DNA of 64,000 nucleotides from the NCBI RefSeq assembly GCF_032854445.1, contig NC_088303.1, positions 1,183,501-1,247,500 on the forward strand, written 5' to 3'. Source of the DNA: Liolophura sinensis (taxonomy: Eukaryota; Mollusca; Polyplacophora; Chitonida; Chitonidae). Below are positions 45,745 to 58,230 of this stretch, one piece after another (the stretch's first letter is position 1; each line of letters opens with the position of its first letter). The notes under the pieces are model-generated. The model was not told the DNA's origin. It saw only the letters and a list, made by a program, of their open reading frames with translations, and did not search any database. The position numbers were made by a program, and so were the translations under genes.

Positions 45745-47506
45745 TTACATTTACAATTACGATTGATGAAGGCTACCGCAGCCATTTCTAGAGCATTTGC
45801 GTTCAATTTCCCAAAGAACTGCCGCATAAGACCATGTAATCTGCAAACTTGGCGCAGTACTTAACCGTTAGCTTACTATCAACATTAAACGAGTAGAAAA
45901 CTTAAAACAATGACACTATAGGCTGAAAAGAGCACATTCTTTTCTATCTGGTGGTGCCTGCTGCATAATTTTGCGATTTTTCCTCGCCATACATGTAAAG
46001 TCTGAAAACGGCGAAGCTGGCATAAATCGCTGAGTTCATCGAATCCTCCATCTTTAACACCCAGTAATTTATGCTGGGGGTGTGTTGCCTCTCAGCCAGT
46101 GAGAGTCGTTAAGACTGCCGGCTTGTTCGTGTAAACTCGGAACCTACGTCCAACATCCCGCTTTCCGGATCGTCAAGCAGAAAACGAACTGTACTGTTCG
46201 CTACCTTCTGGGAAGAAGAGTTCTACCGGAAATGTACGAACTGCACTTCGGCGGTTTCCGACGGCAAATCTCCTCGTAACACAGAGGACTTCAGGACTAG
46301 TTCTTATCGAGTCGCACACAACGGATTTTGGCGCTTACTTTATTTATAATTTATCACCTTGAGGTACATATTAGAATTTTTATGGCATGCACGCGCGCGG
46401 AAATGCATACTCTTTAAAGTGGTATTTGTTTGATATTTAAATTTTCTTCTCTTTTAATAGTTTATTGATCCCTAGTCTGAGTGAGTGAGTGTTTGGGGTT
46501 TAACGTCCCCTGGTCTGACACATTCTCGACAAGATATACCTGTAATTTTTCCGAAATGGTGTTAGGCCATACAACCATTCGTTTATCAATATTTTCTACT
46601 GCACGTTGTGGGTGTCTTTTTGGTATTGGCGCTTTAAAGCTTGCGTTTCCACAATAAAAAAAAACATGTTTGCTTTGGCTGTATACGGATAAACAAGTAT
46701 AATGTCTTGCTAGACTACATATTTTCATGATATGATTTGTTTGCCTACAAATTAGTGCCGCTTGATATAGCCCTCAGATTACGTACGCTGATGTGTATAA
46801 TCAGCCTATAGAAATATCAGCACAGAGATTCCGCATCAGACACCACAAAAAGTAACCAATCGGAGACCTGTATGCATGGAAGCAGAATGGAGAGCTCTTC
46901 AAATGGCACGAGCCTGGTCTTATTATTTACATCGAGTAACACTGTTCCAAACACCACATGCACTTCAGCTTCCTAATGCATTTTTTCTCCTTTGTTTTCT
47001 TTTCTCATCATTACCTATTTTAAAATTTTTAACATTTAAGCAGAAAGACTACTTTCACCGTCCACTGTGCCGGCCCCGCACAGCTCTATATCGTCTTACT
47101 CACTCAAGCGTGGAGGCCCACTTCTCCACTCGGGGCTACGGCCTGATCTCTTTTTTTCTGATTTAACTTTGTTGACCGCAACGCAAATTTTTTATATACT
47201 TATTTTTCTGCTTGCTGCATTGGCATTTTTATATTTTAAGAATGAAATCACCTAGTGAAACCTGAGAAATCCTAACCTCATGACAGTTGTCACGGTTGAG
47301 TAGGTCCAAGGAGAAGTAAGACGTCAATCTGAGGAATCCCCCTCATGCCGCACATGCCCATTCAAACCGGCTGCATATGTTCAGCCTGAGTAGTGCACAT
47401 TGATGACTTTTTTTCTCTCTGCCTCCTCTCTTGGCTCTGTTTTTATTGGCTATCGTCTTGTACTTACGGCGTGAGACTTTTATCCGCTTGACTGGCCATA
47501 AAAACC
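45745..47506. other. Intergenic, with a fragment of element B
   Basis: GAGTGAGTGAGTGTTTGGGG TTTAACGTCC at about 46478-46510 is the start of element B, and the rest decays by about 46590. An ATG frame at 46876-47166 (96 codons) has one hydrophobic segment and no known domain. Repeat density drops sharply from here to about 55.3 kb. Confidence 0.45.
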
Positions 47507-47516
47507 TATATAAAAA
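47507..47516 (+). promoter_or_regulatory. TATA box of a candidate spliced transcript
   Basis: TATATAAAAA lies about 30 bp before CGCCACAGTATCACC, a plausible start near 47537-47540, and is followed by a consensus 5' splice site at 47579. The arrangement suggests a short non-coding first exon. Confidence 0.4.
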
Positions 47517-47537
47517 TGTAAAGCGTTGATCGCCACA

Positions 47538-47974
47538 GTATCACCAATCTCGAGCTCAAGGGACTAACATTCTGGGAGGTAAGATGTCGAGTCTCCACCA
47601 AAAACAAATGTTAAATTTAACACTGAATTTAATTTTAATAAGCTATTCTGGTAACATGTAAATGAAATCGGATCAGGGGAGTATCAGTTACGGGGCCGCT
47701 GCATGCGGTTTGTGGACTACTAAAGCACTGGCTCAAGCGCTAGCCATTATTCGGGAATCTGTCTACATGACTGTATAGGCGGCGTTTCACCTAACTTAAT
47801 TTTATATCATCTTTAATACCCTCCTATCCTGGGAGGGTAATAACACTGCGGTTTTATTTTCTCTTCCTTCTACAGTGTCTGGAACACTTTTCCCGATTGC
47901 TCATTTGTCAACTCAAGCCAACGATACTTGTAGCTTTCTATTGGCCTATACCCGCGTCAACCTGTGCACAAAAG
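47538..47974 (+). ncRNA. Two exon-like blocks with strong splice signals (lncRNA or alternative leader)
   Basis: Block 1 (about 47538-47578) ends at GGGAG|GTAAGATG. Block 2 (47876-47974, 99 nt) begins after GGTTTTATTTTCTCTTCCTTCTACAG, quoted in two parts as GGTTTTATTTTCTCTTCC and TTCTACAG, a very good acceptor, and ends AAAAG|GTGAGTTT, a very good donor. Block 1 has no ATG, and block 2 is open in two frames but has none either, so the pair would be untranslated leader or non-coding RNA. The next exon was not found. The gene may read into the Maf locus 2.3 kb downstream, but this is inference. Confidence 0.35.
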
Positions 47975-49923
47975 GTGAGTTTCAGTTTAGTCGGCATTTG
48001 TCTTTTGGTGCTCAAGGCATTCGACTTTAAAATTTAAATGTAACCAGTTCGACGGTTATGTACCTTAATGACACTAGGTGTTGAGCGATGGTACCTTAGC
48101 CTATATTATTCCAGACACTATTGTTTTAAGGGCCCACACCACTGGTACAGTTTCTGGTACCGGTATTTAATGTAGCTATTAATTTTACATAAACACCCTT
48201 TTGCACATAATTTATGAAGCGGAAACTGGTGCCCGTCATTGTATTAGTCTTCAAACAGTAAGAGTATAGCAAATTATTCAGCAACAATTAAAATTCTAAT
48301 ATCAAATCTTCAAATCAATCAAAATAAATATGGTGAGAATTGTATTTAACTCTAAATACATTAACTGTCCTTGTGTGCATGTATGTTGACCTTAATAGCA
48401 TCCCTTAATTTATGCGTGAAAAGACATAATGGCTGAATCAAGTGTCGTTAAAGGTTTAGCTCCACGCATCTATGTACAGTGCACGAGTTCACTTAAATAA
48501 TACTTAAAATAATTGTATGTGAGACAACACCCGGACGGAAATTCAGAGGAAATGTAGTCGCGTTGTTCGAATATATATAGTTCTCACCAGATGTGAAAAT
48601 TTGTTTTCTACGCCAATTACCAGTACAGGTGTAATTACCGGAGAGGTGTTTATAATTCGGGGCTAATCAATGAAGTCGTTCTGGGGGGTCAGATTTTAAG
48701 CTGTACAGTGAGAAAAGTGCGTAGCTTCACGTCTGTATCATGGAGAAGGAAATGAATGGGCAGGAAGACTGGGTCTCTGTTGACCCGTTCCCGGCGTCCA
48801 GAGGGAAGACTGGCCCCGGGACCCGCGGATCAATGCTGGGGAATTGAGGCAATGACATGTCCGGAACGAGACAAATCAGTCCAGCCTTAACATGCACGGG
48901 TCAACCAGACAATGTTATTATTTGCAGTAAATAAACATTTTGGAACGACATATTACTGCACCAAATGGCTCACCCCAAAACATGCCGTTCTCCTCAAATG
49001 AGCAGAATGTTGAGGTGTTTACATTAATACCCACGTTCGATATAATAAATAGCAAACTAGCTAGTTATCACACGTCACGCACACAGAGCAGCAACAGTGG
49101 ATTTTAAAGGCGCACAACTCCCAAGTTGTCTGCTTAGTTATCAGGGAAACAGAAATGCAGCTAGGTGTTTGAAGCAACCATATACGATAAGTATGGACTG
49201 CTATGTTATTGAAATATGCGTATATACATTTGTGTTATTGACTTGTCTAGCGAAATGTGATTTTCTGAAGTAAAAGACAAACAAAAAAGTTAAAACACAG
49301 CAGAAATACGTCTGATTAAATCAGGGGTGATTAAAGTATAATTAACTATGATATAGCTTCATCAGGGAAATGTGCAGTTATAAATACGGGATTACCGGAA
49401 AAGACAGCGTGGTCAGACTGCGGTCATATAAGCAACCGTTGTGTGACATGTCAACAGTCCAGTGTCCAGCGCACGGCGATCTCGCAGCGAATGTATTGGG
49501 TGTAGAGTATGAAGGAACCTGTGAACCCAAGGAAGTTAAGCCACAGATCACACACGGTCCTCTGCTTTAAATCGTGTTCGCTTAAGACATGTCAATATTG
49601 GCCCAGGTAAACAAGTATAGAAAACACACGTGGGAGAAGTTTGTATCGATTTACGCGGGACATCAGCCGGGCTTGCCACTATATACTGCCATCATAACAG
49701 TCTCAAGGTTGATGGTCAACTGCCTATGTGCGTTCTAACACATCGCACAGTAACGTAACTGTATTGCACCATGTGATGCAGTACTGTCTATTCAGTGTCA
49801 TGGCATGCCTTGTAACTATACCTTTACCTCGTTTTCAGACCGCAAAACGTGCTGTTACCAAAAATAGACCCGGGGGAGCACAGCGATTGGACCCCTCCTC
49901 ACCCATCGACCCTTGGCCGGCTG
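47975..49923. other. Maf upstream region, possible regulatory DNA
   Basis: No tandem array or SINE is present for about 2 kb, unlike the rest of the window. A small ATG frame at 48740-48847 (35 codons, MEKEMNGQEDWVSVDPF...) has a fair start context but no recognised family. A further frame at 49370-49570 is unremarkable. This low-repeat stretch is the natural place for Maf enhancers. Confidence 0.4.
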
Positions 49924-49962
49924 TGACGTCACGGGCAGTATATATACCGGCCGGGATTTCCC
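49924..49962 (+). promoter_or_regulatory. Core promoter of the Maf gene: CRE, TATA, kappaB-like site
   Basis: A consensus cAMP-response element TGACGTCA (49924-49931) is followed 7 bp later by TATATATA (49939-49946) and then by GGGATTTCCC (49953-49962), a full match to the kappaB consensus. Transcription would start near 49970. The Maf ATG is 350 bp further on with no array or splice acceptor clearly in between, so I assign this promoter to it. Confidence 0.6.
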
Positions 49963-49969
49963 TTGAACT

Positions 49970-50320
49970 CGTTGTTGCCTGTTCGTCCCATCTGGCTACT
50001 TCGTGGCAGGTACTGGCCCGTCACCGACCACGATTTGCCAGCATTTAATTCCTCTATCACTCTCATGGAATCATCAGACACGGTATTCTAGGCACTTGCT
50101 GGCTAGGGTTTGAGCTGTCAGTGTGTATTACTTGACTGTATGGTATAGGAGGCCGGGTAGAGCGTGTGAGTGTGTGTTCGCTAACCCATGCCCACTGACC
50201 TATATATACGTCTATGTATATCTCACCCAACTGGATCACCAAGCTCCAGATAGAAGCTCAACTTGGACTTCTCTAACATACCGCTGCTCACTTACAGCTC
50301 GGATTCCCCCCCGGGAGAGT
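49970..50320 (+). other. Inferred Maf 5' untranslated region with four upstream open frames
   Basis: Assuming a start near 49970, the leader holds four short ATG frames: 50065-50091 (8 residues), 50140-50148 (2 residues), 50188-50253 (21 residues) and 50214-50276 (20 residues, overlapping the third in another frame). All stop before the main ATG. Such leaders usually lower or condition translation. The leader border is inferred from the TATA position. Confidence 0.5.
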
Positions 50321-51244
50321 ATGGAAGGTAACCAGCATCTTGCTGATGAGTACATATACCACTTTGATTTGGAACAGCTGGAATTCCCAATAGTGAAGCA
50401 GGAAGCGGACGACCGGTACTTTATGGCGAACTGTTGCATGACCGCCCGGCCCGAGGCCGTGAAGGCGGTCAGCCCCACCTCCTGTAGTGTACCACCGTCC
50501 CCCAGCTTCAGCAGTGAGGGAGTGCCAAGTCCCGACCAGAAACCGCTCACAGTGCTCGACGACTTACTCTGGCTGAGTCAGAGCGTTCAGATCACTCCAG
50601 ACGACTTAGCCTTGTGCACCGGGGAATCTGTCGACTACACAGGCAACGCCACCAACACGAACACCATCTCATCTTCACTAAAACTGAATCAGAATGATCT
50701 CACATGCTTGGACGGGTCACACGTCCAAGCGTCGTCATGCTCAATGTCGCTGTCCACCAACGACTACTCTCCGGATGACCAAAGCGAATGCAATGAAGAC
50801 CTCACCGATGCTTTCGACCACAGGATGCGCTGTTGCTCATCTAGCGGCAGCAGTCATTACAACGACAGTTCCCCAGAAGGAAGCATGGACGATGGCCTTC
50901 TAGACGACGAGGAATTGGTGTCCCTTCCCGTCCGAGAACTTAACAAACGCCTTCATGGCATCCCTAAAGAAGAGGTATTGAAACTGAAGCAGAAACGCCG
51001 CACGTTGAAGAACAGGGGATATGCGCAAAATTGTCGCTCCAAGAGAATGGCGCAGCGATTCGAGCTGGAGAGGACCAACCGATCCCTTCACGAGCAAATT
51101 TCAAGACTGAAGCGTCAGGTGAATGCGTTGACTAAGGAGAGGGACTTGTTCAAGAGTCAATGTGTAGTGCTTTCGGGAGCAAACCGAGGACGAGGTCACG
51201 GGTCGGTGTCCAGTTATCCAAGTTCACCGGACGGCGATTTGTAA
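50321..51244 (+). CDS. Large-Maf/NRL-type bZIP transcription factor, intronless
   Basis: The protein has 307 residues. Residues 8-29 ([20 protein letters not shown]) match the N-terminal Maf activation segment, with IVKQE fitting the sumoylation consensus seen there in large Mafs. Residues 76-95 ([20 protein letters not shown]) correspond to the second conserved Maf_N block (LEDLYW type). The extended homology region is about 195-222 ([15 protein letters not shown]), the basic region 223-246 ([18 protein letters not shown], with the Maf-specific Tyr234 and conserved Asn231, Cys238, Arg239), and the zipper has Leu249, 256, 263, 270, Phe277 and Leu284. CRSKR and [10 protein letters not shown] resemble NRL, while length and N-terminus suit a large Maf. 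It should bind Maf recognition elements as a dimer in the nucleus. The ATG is the first in frame and has A at -3 and G at +4. The His/Gly runs of vertebrate MafB/c-Maf are absent; the linker (110-190) is Ser/Asp/Cys rich. Which paralogue it is needs a tree. Confidence 0.97.
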   Translation: MEGNQHLADEYIYHFDLEQLEFPIVKQEADDRYFMANCCMTARPEAVKAVSPTSCSVPPSPSFSSEGVPSPDQKPLTVLDDLLWLSQSVQITPDDLALCTGESVDYTGNATNTNTISSSLKLNQNDLTCLDGSHVQASSCSMSLSTNDYSPDDQSECNEDLTDAFDHRMRCCSSSGSSHYNDSSPEGSMDDGLLDDEELVSLPVRELNKRLHGIPKEEVLKLKQKRRTLKNRGYAQNCRSKRMAQRFELERTNRSLHEQISRLKRQVNALTKERDLFKSQCVVLSGANRGRGHGSVSSYPSSPDGDL

Positions 51245-54200
51245 CTGGAATGAACAGAGTATACCATCTACCAGTGGCTATTTCATCCTAACATACATTC
51301 GACTTGTTCATCCCTCATCCAGTATACACACTGTGCTTTACCACCATACGATGATGAAAAATGACGGTAACTTTTTTGCGTCAAGGTTTACTCTTGGAAG
51401 GCTCAGTGGCTTGTCAGAATTGCAGGAGAGGCGGCTTAGACTTGGCATCGCCCAGAAAAGCAGCAATTTACCGAGAATGCTAGTCCGGATCTCTCGCATT
51501 TAACATTATGTAAGTGTCATGATCACTATTCCATTGTCATCTTTACGCCGTGTGTTATGTGTGTAGTAAATGTACCTCGTCCAATTTTATTTTATCTTTA
51601 TCCTTATTTTTGTTTAAATCCAGTGTTTCCATATGTTATGATGACCTTGCCTTACCATACTCACCACAGCGGGCTGGTGCGTTATTTTGGGCCCTGGCGA
51701 AATGCAACCTGTTAGATGTGGGTCACGTAATGTATAGCTAGGATCTGACTACTATTAGCTCAAGGCTTGTGCACGGGTCCCCATAACCCTGTCCATCACC
51801 ACACATCTTTTCACTCCAATTAATATATTTTTGATATTTTAACCGGCCATGCTAATGCTTGGGGCAGATTCTCTAAGTGTTTGTATATAGTGTCAACAGA
51901 AGGTAGAACGGATGATTCAGTACTGTGTATTATTTATTCCATGCCCTGGCCACTGTCTTTTCAAGACGAAGCCCTGTTCGGCAATCTCAGGACCGTCATT
52001 ATGATATTCAGTTATACCCATAGCTTATTCCCCACCCCAGACGTGTTAAGGTTACCACTGCTACAGAACACTTAACGTCCTTCTGTAGGTTTCTCCCGTG
52101 AGAGAAAGAAAGTAAAGAAGCTCAATGTGAATTGGTGATATGTACATAGTTGAAGTGTTACTCTACATGTTCTGAGCAGATAGGCGTGCTGAAGTACTTG
52201 CAGTAATGTAGTACAATCTGACTGTGATAGACGGCACATTAGAACACGTCTGGGGTGGGATAACGATTACCCAGCTGTATAATCAGACCTCTGTTAGAAA
52301 CATACATCAAATTTTACCACCTCCATTTCGTTCCCCAGTCTGATCAGGCTTGTGATAGTCTTGTCTCTTTCCACACGAGATCAAAACCTTTTCTTTCACC
52401 ATTTGGCTGTTTACATCTGCACCTAGCAATCATAAGCTAACGTTACTATAACTCCCATGACGTTACTATAACTACCATGGCGTTAAATGTTGAAAGCATA
52501 TGTTGTCATGTTGGTTACAGCCAGGTTTGTAGCACACAACCACTGTATGCAACAATGCCCAGGTCGTAGTCAGTATTTGTTTTTCCCCCCAAACACAAGG
52601 ACTGTGGAATCTTATGGGCTTCTAATAAGACATTTTTTTGCTGTATTGTTTTTTTTGTAAATGTATTTTGTACACAGCCTTTTAATATCCTGATAATCTA
52701 CTTAATGTATGTACAGATATCTTCTATTCTTCCATGACTTTTAAAACTGCTTTTTGACAATCCTTTTCCAATATGGATGGCACAGAGTTGATCTTGATGT
52801 CTTTGATAAACATATGAACCTGTAAATAATTTTTATTTGATCCAACAACTATCTGCATTCTACAGCTATAGTGCCTTTGTCTTGATATGCCTTGTTAATG
52901 TGTACAAAATTTTGACATCATTATTGTTGTTAAGTTTTAAAAATTTTAACTTCTGTTGTTCGGAGAACAATGGAATATGAGCTGGAAATATAAGATGTAT
53001 CTGAGAGGAGGACAGGAGACTAAGGTTTTGTAAGTACAAAACCACCCACTCATGGACAAGAAGGTGATGTATGGTGCACAAGTTTATACAGTTGTGGTGT
53101 TCCTAGTGCTCAATTTTAAGGCCAGCTTTTAGATTTTACTACATCCGACTATTTATTATTTATTTTAAGTGTGCCATTCACTTCTGTGCCATGTTAGTTC
53201 CTGTTGTTTTTTTTTTCACCCAATGCCTTATTCTTCACTTTATATTTTGGGTTCATACTAAGGCCTGATTGATCAATGCTGTTTTTGACTATATAGCTAC
53301 TGTTATAGCCGTCCTTAGAGGCCTATTAATATCCTTATGTATACCTGGGTTGAATTCAAATGCTGCTTTAATTTATTTTGATTTTGTACAGAATCTGAAT
53401 GCAGTCGGCTGAAGCCACATTCTGTGTATGTATGTGTATATGTACCCAGTGGTCAGTACACACGACATTATTTTCTCTTTCAAACAGCACAAAATGTGTA
53501 CTCATGAAACTGTAAACTAGATCTACCAAACCTTTAGTAGTATATACACCTGTATTATGTCTACTTAACATTATTGTCTACTTCAGCCAAAATACTGAAT
53601 AATTGTATATTCACAATACTGATTATGAATCGTTTCTCTCCAAACAGCATTACCTGTTTATGCATGTACCTGAATGTTATTGCTAACCTGAGAGACTTTT
53701 TCCAAAGTCAACATACTAGACCAGCCAAATATCTGTACATCTATACATGTATTTTGATCATCATAACAGCAACTCACTTTCCATCGACCACACTCATTTT
53801 GTCCCTTCCCAAAATCTACAACCTGTATTGTAGCATCAACTCATTACCACCCCTACTTGTTCCATAACTTACATGTCCTACGTGTATTAGCTTCTCATTA
53901 TGACCTTACTGTCTCAGTCATACAACCAAAATTTTTCATTCACCCCGTTACAGTTTTAACATACTCATTCTGTATTTTTATTCAGTTTATGTTCATTTGA
54001 AAGTTTCAGCCATCAATATAGGGCCTATGATTTGTTTCCCCTAGCTACATCATTCCACTCATCCCATACCACTGGTAGATGTCCTTTTGGGCCAACAGGA
54101 AGTTGTATACTCTAACACATGCACCAGAAGACAATAACTGAAGGCACTGTGATTGGTCAAATTACGTGCAATCATCCATCAGATCTCAAAAAAGTTACTG

Positions 54201-55285
54201 TTTTATCTGGTTGCATATTCACGAAACGCACATATATGTGACCTTTAGTCGTGTGCTGCATTTTTATATGTGACGTGATCGTAACCGAAATTGTAAGTCT
54301 TTTAACTTCAGCCCCACACTTGTGAGATGGCTGAACATTTTTTTTTTTGAACTCTTGATGGTTAGACCATTGGAAGTACCAAATATGTCAAGTAACAAGG
54401 ACTAAAGCAAGCAAGCAAATATTGAAACAAGAACTATAGGGCAGCAAGTGAAACAAACAAACAAGAACTAAAGCATGGCTTCAACAACTAATATTCAATG
54501 TGCTTGTGTATGTTTGTATGTGTAAGACAACATGTACAAACAGAAAAAATATAAAAAACAACTCTGTTTACCATGAAATGGATAAGCAGAGTCAAAGAAA
54601 AAAAAGCAAAAATATAAAAAATATATATAAACAAAAAATTATGAAATCAGAACAGCAGCCTCATGCTGTGAGAGGCTCCCGTGGTTCTGACTCCCGAACT
54701 TGTCAGTCTTCAGAGAACAGTGTGAGCTCTAGAGCTGAGAGTATGGTGACAGGAACGTGGCTGTCCACTGACCAGGCCAACAGCAACCATCTGTCAACTG
54801 GACCGGTTCAACCTTGTATTATTAATTAACTGAACAGAGGTTTGATGTTTGAGCTTTACTGCTGTGCATCACATACAAAATGATGGTTGTAACTGTTTGG
54901 TAAGAAAATCAGGTGACCTGAATGTCTGAGTTTTTAGAATTGTGAATGTTGGGTCTTGGGAGTTATCTCCCCCTGATTATCCATTCAGTTGTTATCTTAA
55001 TTATGTCCTGCTAAAAACAATCTGTAATATGTGTTATTTATTAATGTTTATGATTTCTTAAGATAAGGCATTGTATTCATACATTTGTTACTGATTACTT
55101 TCATTTAATTTCTTTGTTTTGGTTTTCTTTTTGTTGCTTTTGATTGTTTCTTAGCTCTGGTTTAAATGTCTATCCAGAAGGGTTGATCACATGACTATGG
55201 CGTCAACAGCAACCTCTGTTCTTAAACGAACAATTATGCAAGAGAAAAACAAAAATATGAAATGAATAAAAAGGAAATAGCAAAT
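51245..55285 (+). other. Inferred long Maf 3' untranslated region
   Basis: I found no AATAAA between the stop and 55265, and this 4 kb contains no SINE or tandem array although both are dense outside it. Frames inside (for example 51550-51741, 53574-53867, 54500-54829) are short and of unknown type. A long 3' region with T-rich and ATTTA-like stretches is usual for Maf genes. An earlier non-canonical poly(A) signal cannot be excluded. Confidence 0.45.
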
Positions 55286-55300
55286 GCATTATGTCTTGTT
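55265..55300 (+). terminator. Candidate poly(A) signal and GT-rich downstream element
   Basis: AATAAA at 55265-55270 is followed about 20 bp later by TGTCTTGTTGTCTTTGG, a GT-rich element, which together make a standard cleavage site near 55285. Confidence 0.55.
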
Positions 55301-55951
55301 GTCTTTGGCTTCAACTATGAGTTACTTGTCATCACGGGTGCATTACTTTGGCTTCAACTATGAGTTACTTGTCATCACGGGTGCATTACTTTGGCTTCAA
55401 CTATGAGTTACTTGTCATCACAGGTGCATTACTTTGGCTTCAACTATGAGCTACTTGTCATCACAGGTGCACTACTTTGGCTTCAACTATGAGCTACTTG
55501 TCATCACAGGTGCATTACTTTGGCTTCAACTATGAGCTACTTGTCATTACGAGTGCATTACTTTGGCTTCAGCTATGAACTATTTGTCATCACGGGCGCA
55601 TTATCTTGGCTTCAACTATGAGCTACTTGTCATCACGGGTGCATTACTTTGGCTTCAACTATGAGCTACTTGTCATTACGGGTGCATTACTTTGGCTTCA
55701 ATTATGAGCCACTTGTCATTATGGGTGCATTACTTTGGCTTCAACTATGAGTTACTTGTCATCACGGGTGCATTACTCTGGCTTCAACTATGAGCTACTT
55801 GTCATTACGGGTGCATTACTTTGGCTTCAACTATGAACTACTTGTCATTATGGGTGCATTACTTTGGCCTCAACTATGAGCTACTTGTCATTATGGGTGC
55901 ATTACTTTGGCTTCAACTATGAGCTACTTGTCATTACGGGTGCATTACTTA
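55285..55951. repeat. 43-bp minisatellite, about 15 copies
   Basis: The unit is GGTGCATTACTTTGGCTTCA, ACTATGAGTTACTTGTCATC and ACG (43 bp; for example 55309 and 55352). Variants switch GAGTT/GAGCT and CATCACG/CATTACG. It begins right at the predicted Maf cleavage site, so read-through transcripts would contain it. Confidence 0.95.
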
Positions 55952-58230
55952 TAGGTGACGCCATCTGGTAACTTTTACATACTTGTAGTTTACTTTGATC
56001 TGTTTTTAGTATATACACATAGTGTAAATGACCAAAATTATGCCACCTCCCCCCCCGCCATTTTCTAAAAAAAAAATTGTTTTAAGAGGCATAAACATAT
56101 GAGTTTTGGTTTTGAAACTTTCATTTTTTACATCTTATCTTTGGAACAAAACTGAAAACAGTTTCCCAACATCAATAGAGCCCACAGAATCTGGCACAAT
56201 GATCAATTTAATAGTCATAGAAAAAAATTTATGTCATTTACGGTATACACAAGTTTCTAGAAAAGTGTCCGGTGAGCTTCTGTGTGACAAGACGTCAGTG
56301 AAATCTGATAACAAGAAGTTACAATGTACTCCTGGCAGTAGATAATCCACACTCCAACAAGCAATGAATGACATTAGATACCAATATTTTGAGTTTGAGA
56401 AAGAGCAAACACAAAAAATTCTATGGTCATTCAGGTTTATTTCCAGACTTCATCCCAAACAACTATGGTTATATCATGTGTCGTGTTGTTATTGGCTAGA
56501 CAATATGGCTTTAAACTATTGGACGGAATGACAGATGATTAAAGGTGACTCTCTGATGAATAATCCCCATTTTCTGTTCAATGAAAATGGATTCAGAGCA
56601 TGTGATTATGTACAAAGAATTCGGCACAAATTTACATCAAGAACACAGAAACATAAACACTAGCCCTCTTCATTTTTGTGTATACTGAAAAAAAACTATA
56701 AAAAAACACACAACACAATAAGCTAGTTGAGGAATATTCATTTGGTTTTCCATGCTCACTCCCATCCCCCTCACCCTCCCAAATGCACAGGAATCTTTCT
56801 CTCCACTCATCTTTTAACACATTTTAGTTCAAACAACAAGGGTTATGAGAAACCCGACAGCTCGCAGGTAATGGCCTCAGTTCAAATGGCAGCCTAAGTT
56901 TCATGGAGATATGTGGACAACAGCTGATCAAAACATAAAACCTTACTCTGAGGCTACATATACACCTGTGAAGGTGAACGTAAACACAGCAAGCCAAAAC
57001 ATGGTATTTTTTTACCAAAACAGAAAAAAAACGAGTATTGTTAACATCTTCAAAGGATGATTTTCAAGCCCAAAAAGTTTCATGGAAACTTTGGCAACAC
57101 CTGACCCAAACAAAAAGGGTTACTCCCCGCCCTGACGCCAACATCAACACCACCCCCCCCCCCCCCAAACCCCACACACATATACACACTCAAAATGCCT
57201 AACAGAGAGCTAAAAAAGGTTTGAATTACCAATTTGCAAATATACAGGAAAACTGAAAGTATATGCCTTTCACTAATATCGTGACAGAAGCCTGTGAAAC
57301 ATGGTATACCATGAAAACTCTACAAGGAAGGCAAAATGAGTTTAATAATATAACAAGAATTTTGTCCATTTATGATACGGTAAGTCTCGCACCATTTTGC
57401 ACAACAGAAAGGTGTTCATTCACATGTATTCTGAGGGCATTGATCTGTGTAGATTGCTAAAATTACACTTGACTGACCTATCCAACCCACTGTAGAGATG
57501 TCTACAAAATCAAAATGAAACTAGCCCATATACCTGTAATTTAACACAATGTTGCTTTGCGATATGTAAGATCAGTTTACTGAGACAACAGTGAACAAAC
57601 TGTCATGTGATTAACTATACACCCACCTAACATGTAGAGAAGGTATACAATGGAAGCTGTAAATTATCAGCTGAGAAAATGACAATCTTCTAATGATTTG
57701 CTTAGAGCAGTGTTAAAAAAAATCCTGTGTATAAAGTAGACAAACTGAAGTTTCAGACAACACAAGTGCCTGTATCACAAAACACTGTTCAAGCACTCAA
57801 ACTCAAAGTACAGTTTACATGAACAGGTAATTACAACATATAACATTAGATAGTAGGATGTAACTAAACACTGCACATACACAAACTACACGTACAGTAT
57901 TTGTACTGCATTTAACATCAATACACAAAACAAACCTTACATACATTGTTTAGAGCTACCTTAACCATGTGAAATATTTAAGACATTTTTTTCCATATTG
58001 AATTTACATGTACATTATCTTATACTTACGAAAACTTACCAAAAAAACCCATCTTTTCAAGTAGACGGAAAACAAATTGCTGTGTGCTATGGATGTCAAA
58101 CTACTTCCAACAACAGTAAACTGCAGCAGTATTTTCTGAGATTATTCATGTATTTGGACGGGCACATGTACAGGTAATGCAACTGTAGGACAGATGGCCA
58201 CTCGCAGGTATGAGAACGTACAAAGGAGTT
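55952..58230. other. Intergenic, nothing recognised
   Basis: A C-run (about 14 C) lies at 57152-57167. Two segments near 56898 and 57075 share a GTTTCATGGA pattern and may be bits of an unnamed element. Frames at 56106-56345 and 57263-57460 have no known domain. Confidence 0.45.

Noticed and set aside
46876-47166. 96-codon ATG frame upstream of Maf
   Set aside because: One hydrophobic segment but no known domain, codon pattern or splice/poly(A) support.
50123-50320. N-terminal extension of the Maf frame
   Set aside because: The frame stays open upstream to 50123 but contains no ATG before 50321, and the added residues have no Maf similarity.
56106-57460. Small frames in the stretch before the 53-bp array
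   Set aside because: Short, AT-rich, no motif; local GTTTCATGGA similarity suggests decayed repeats.
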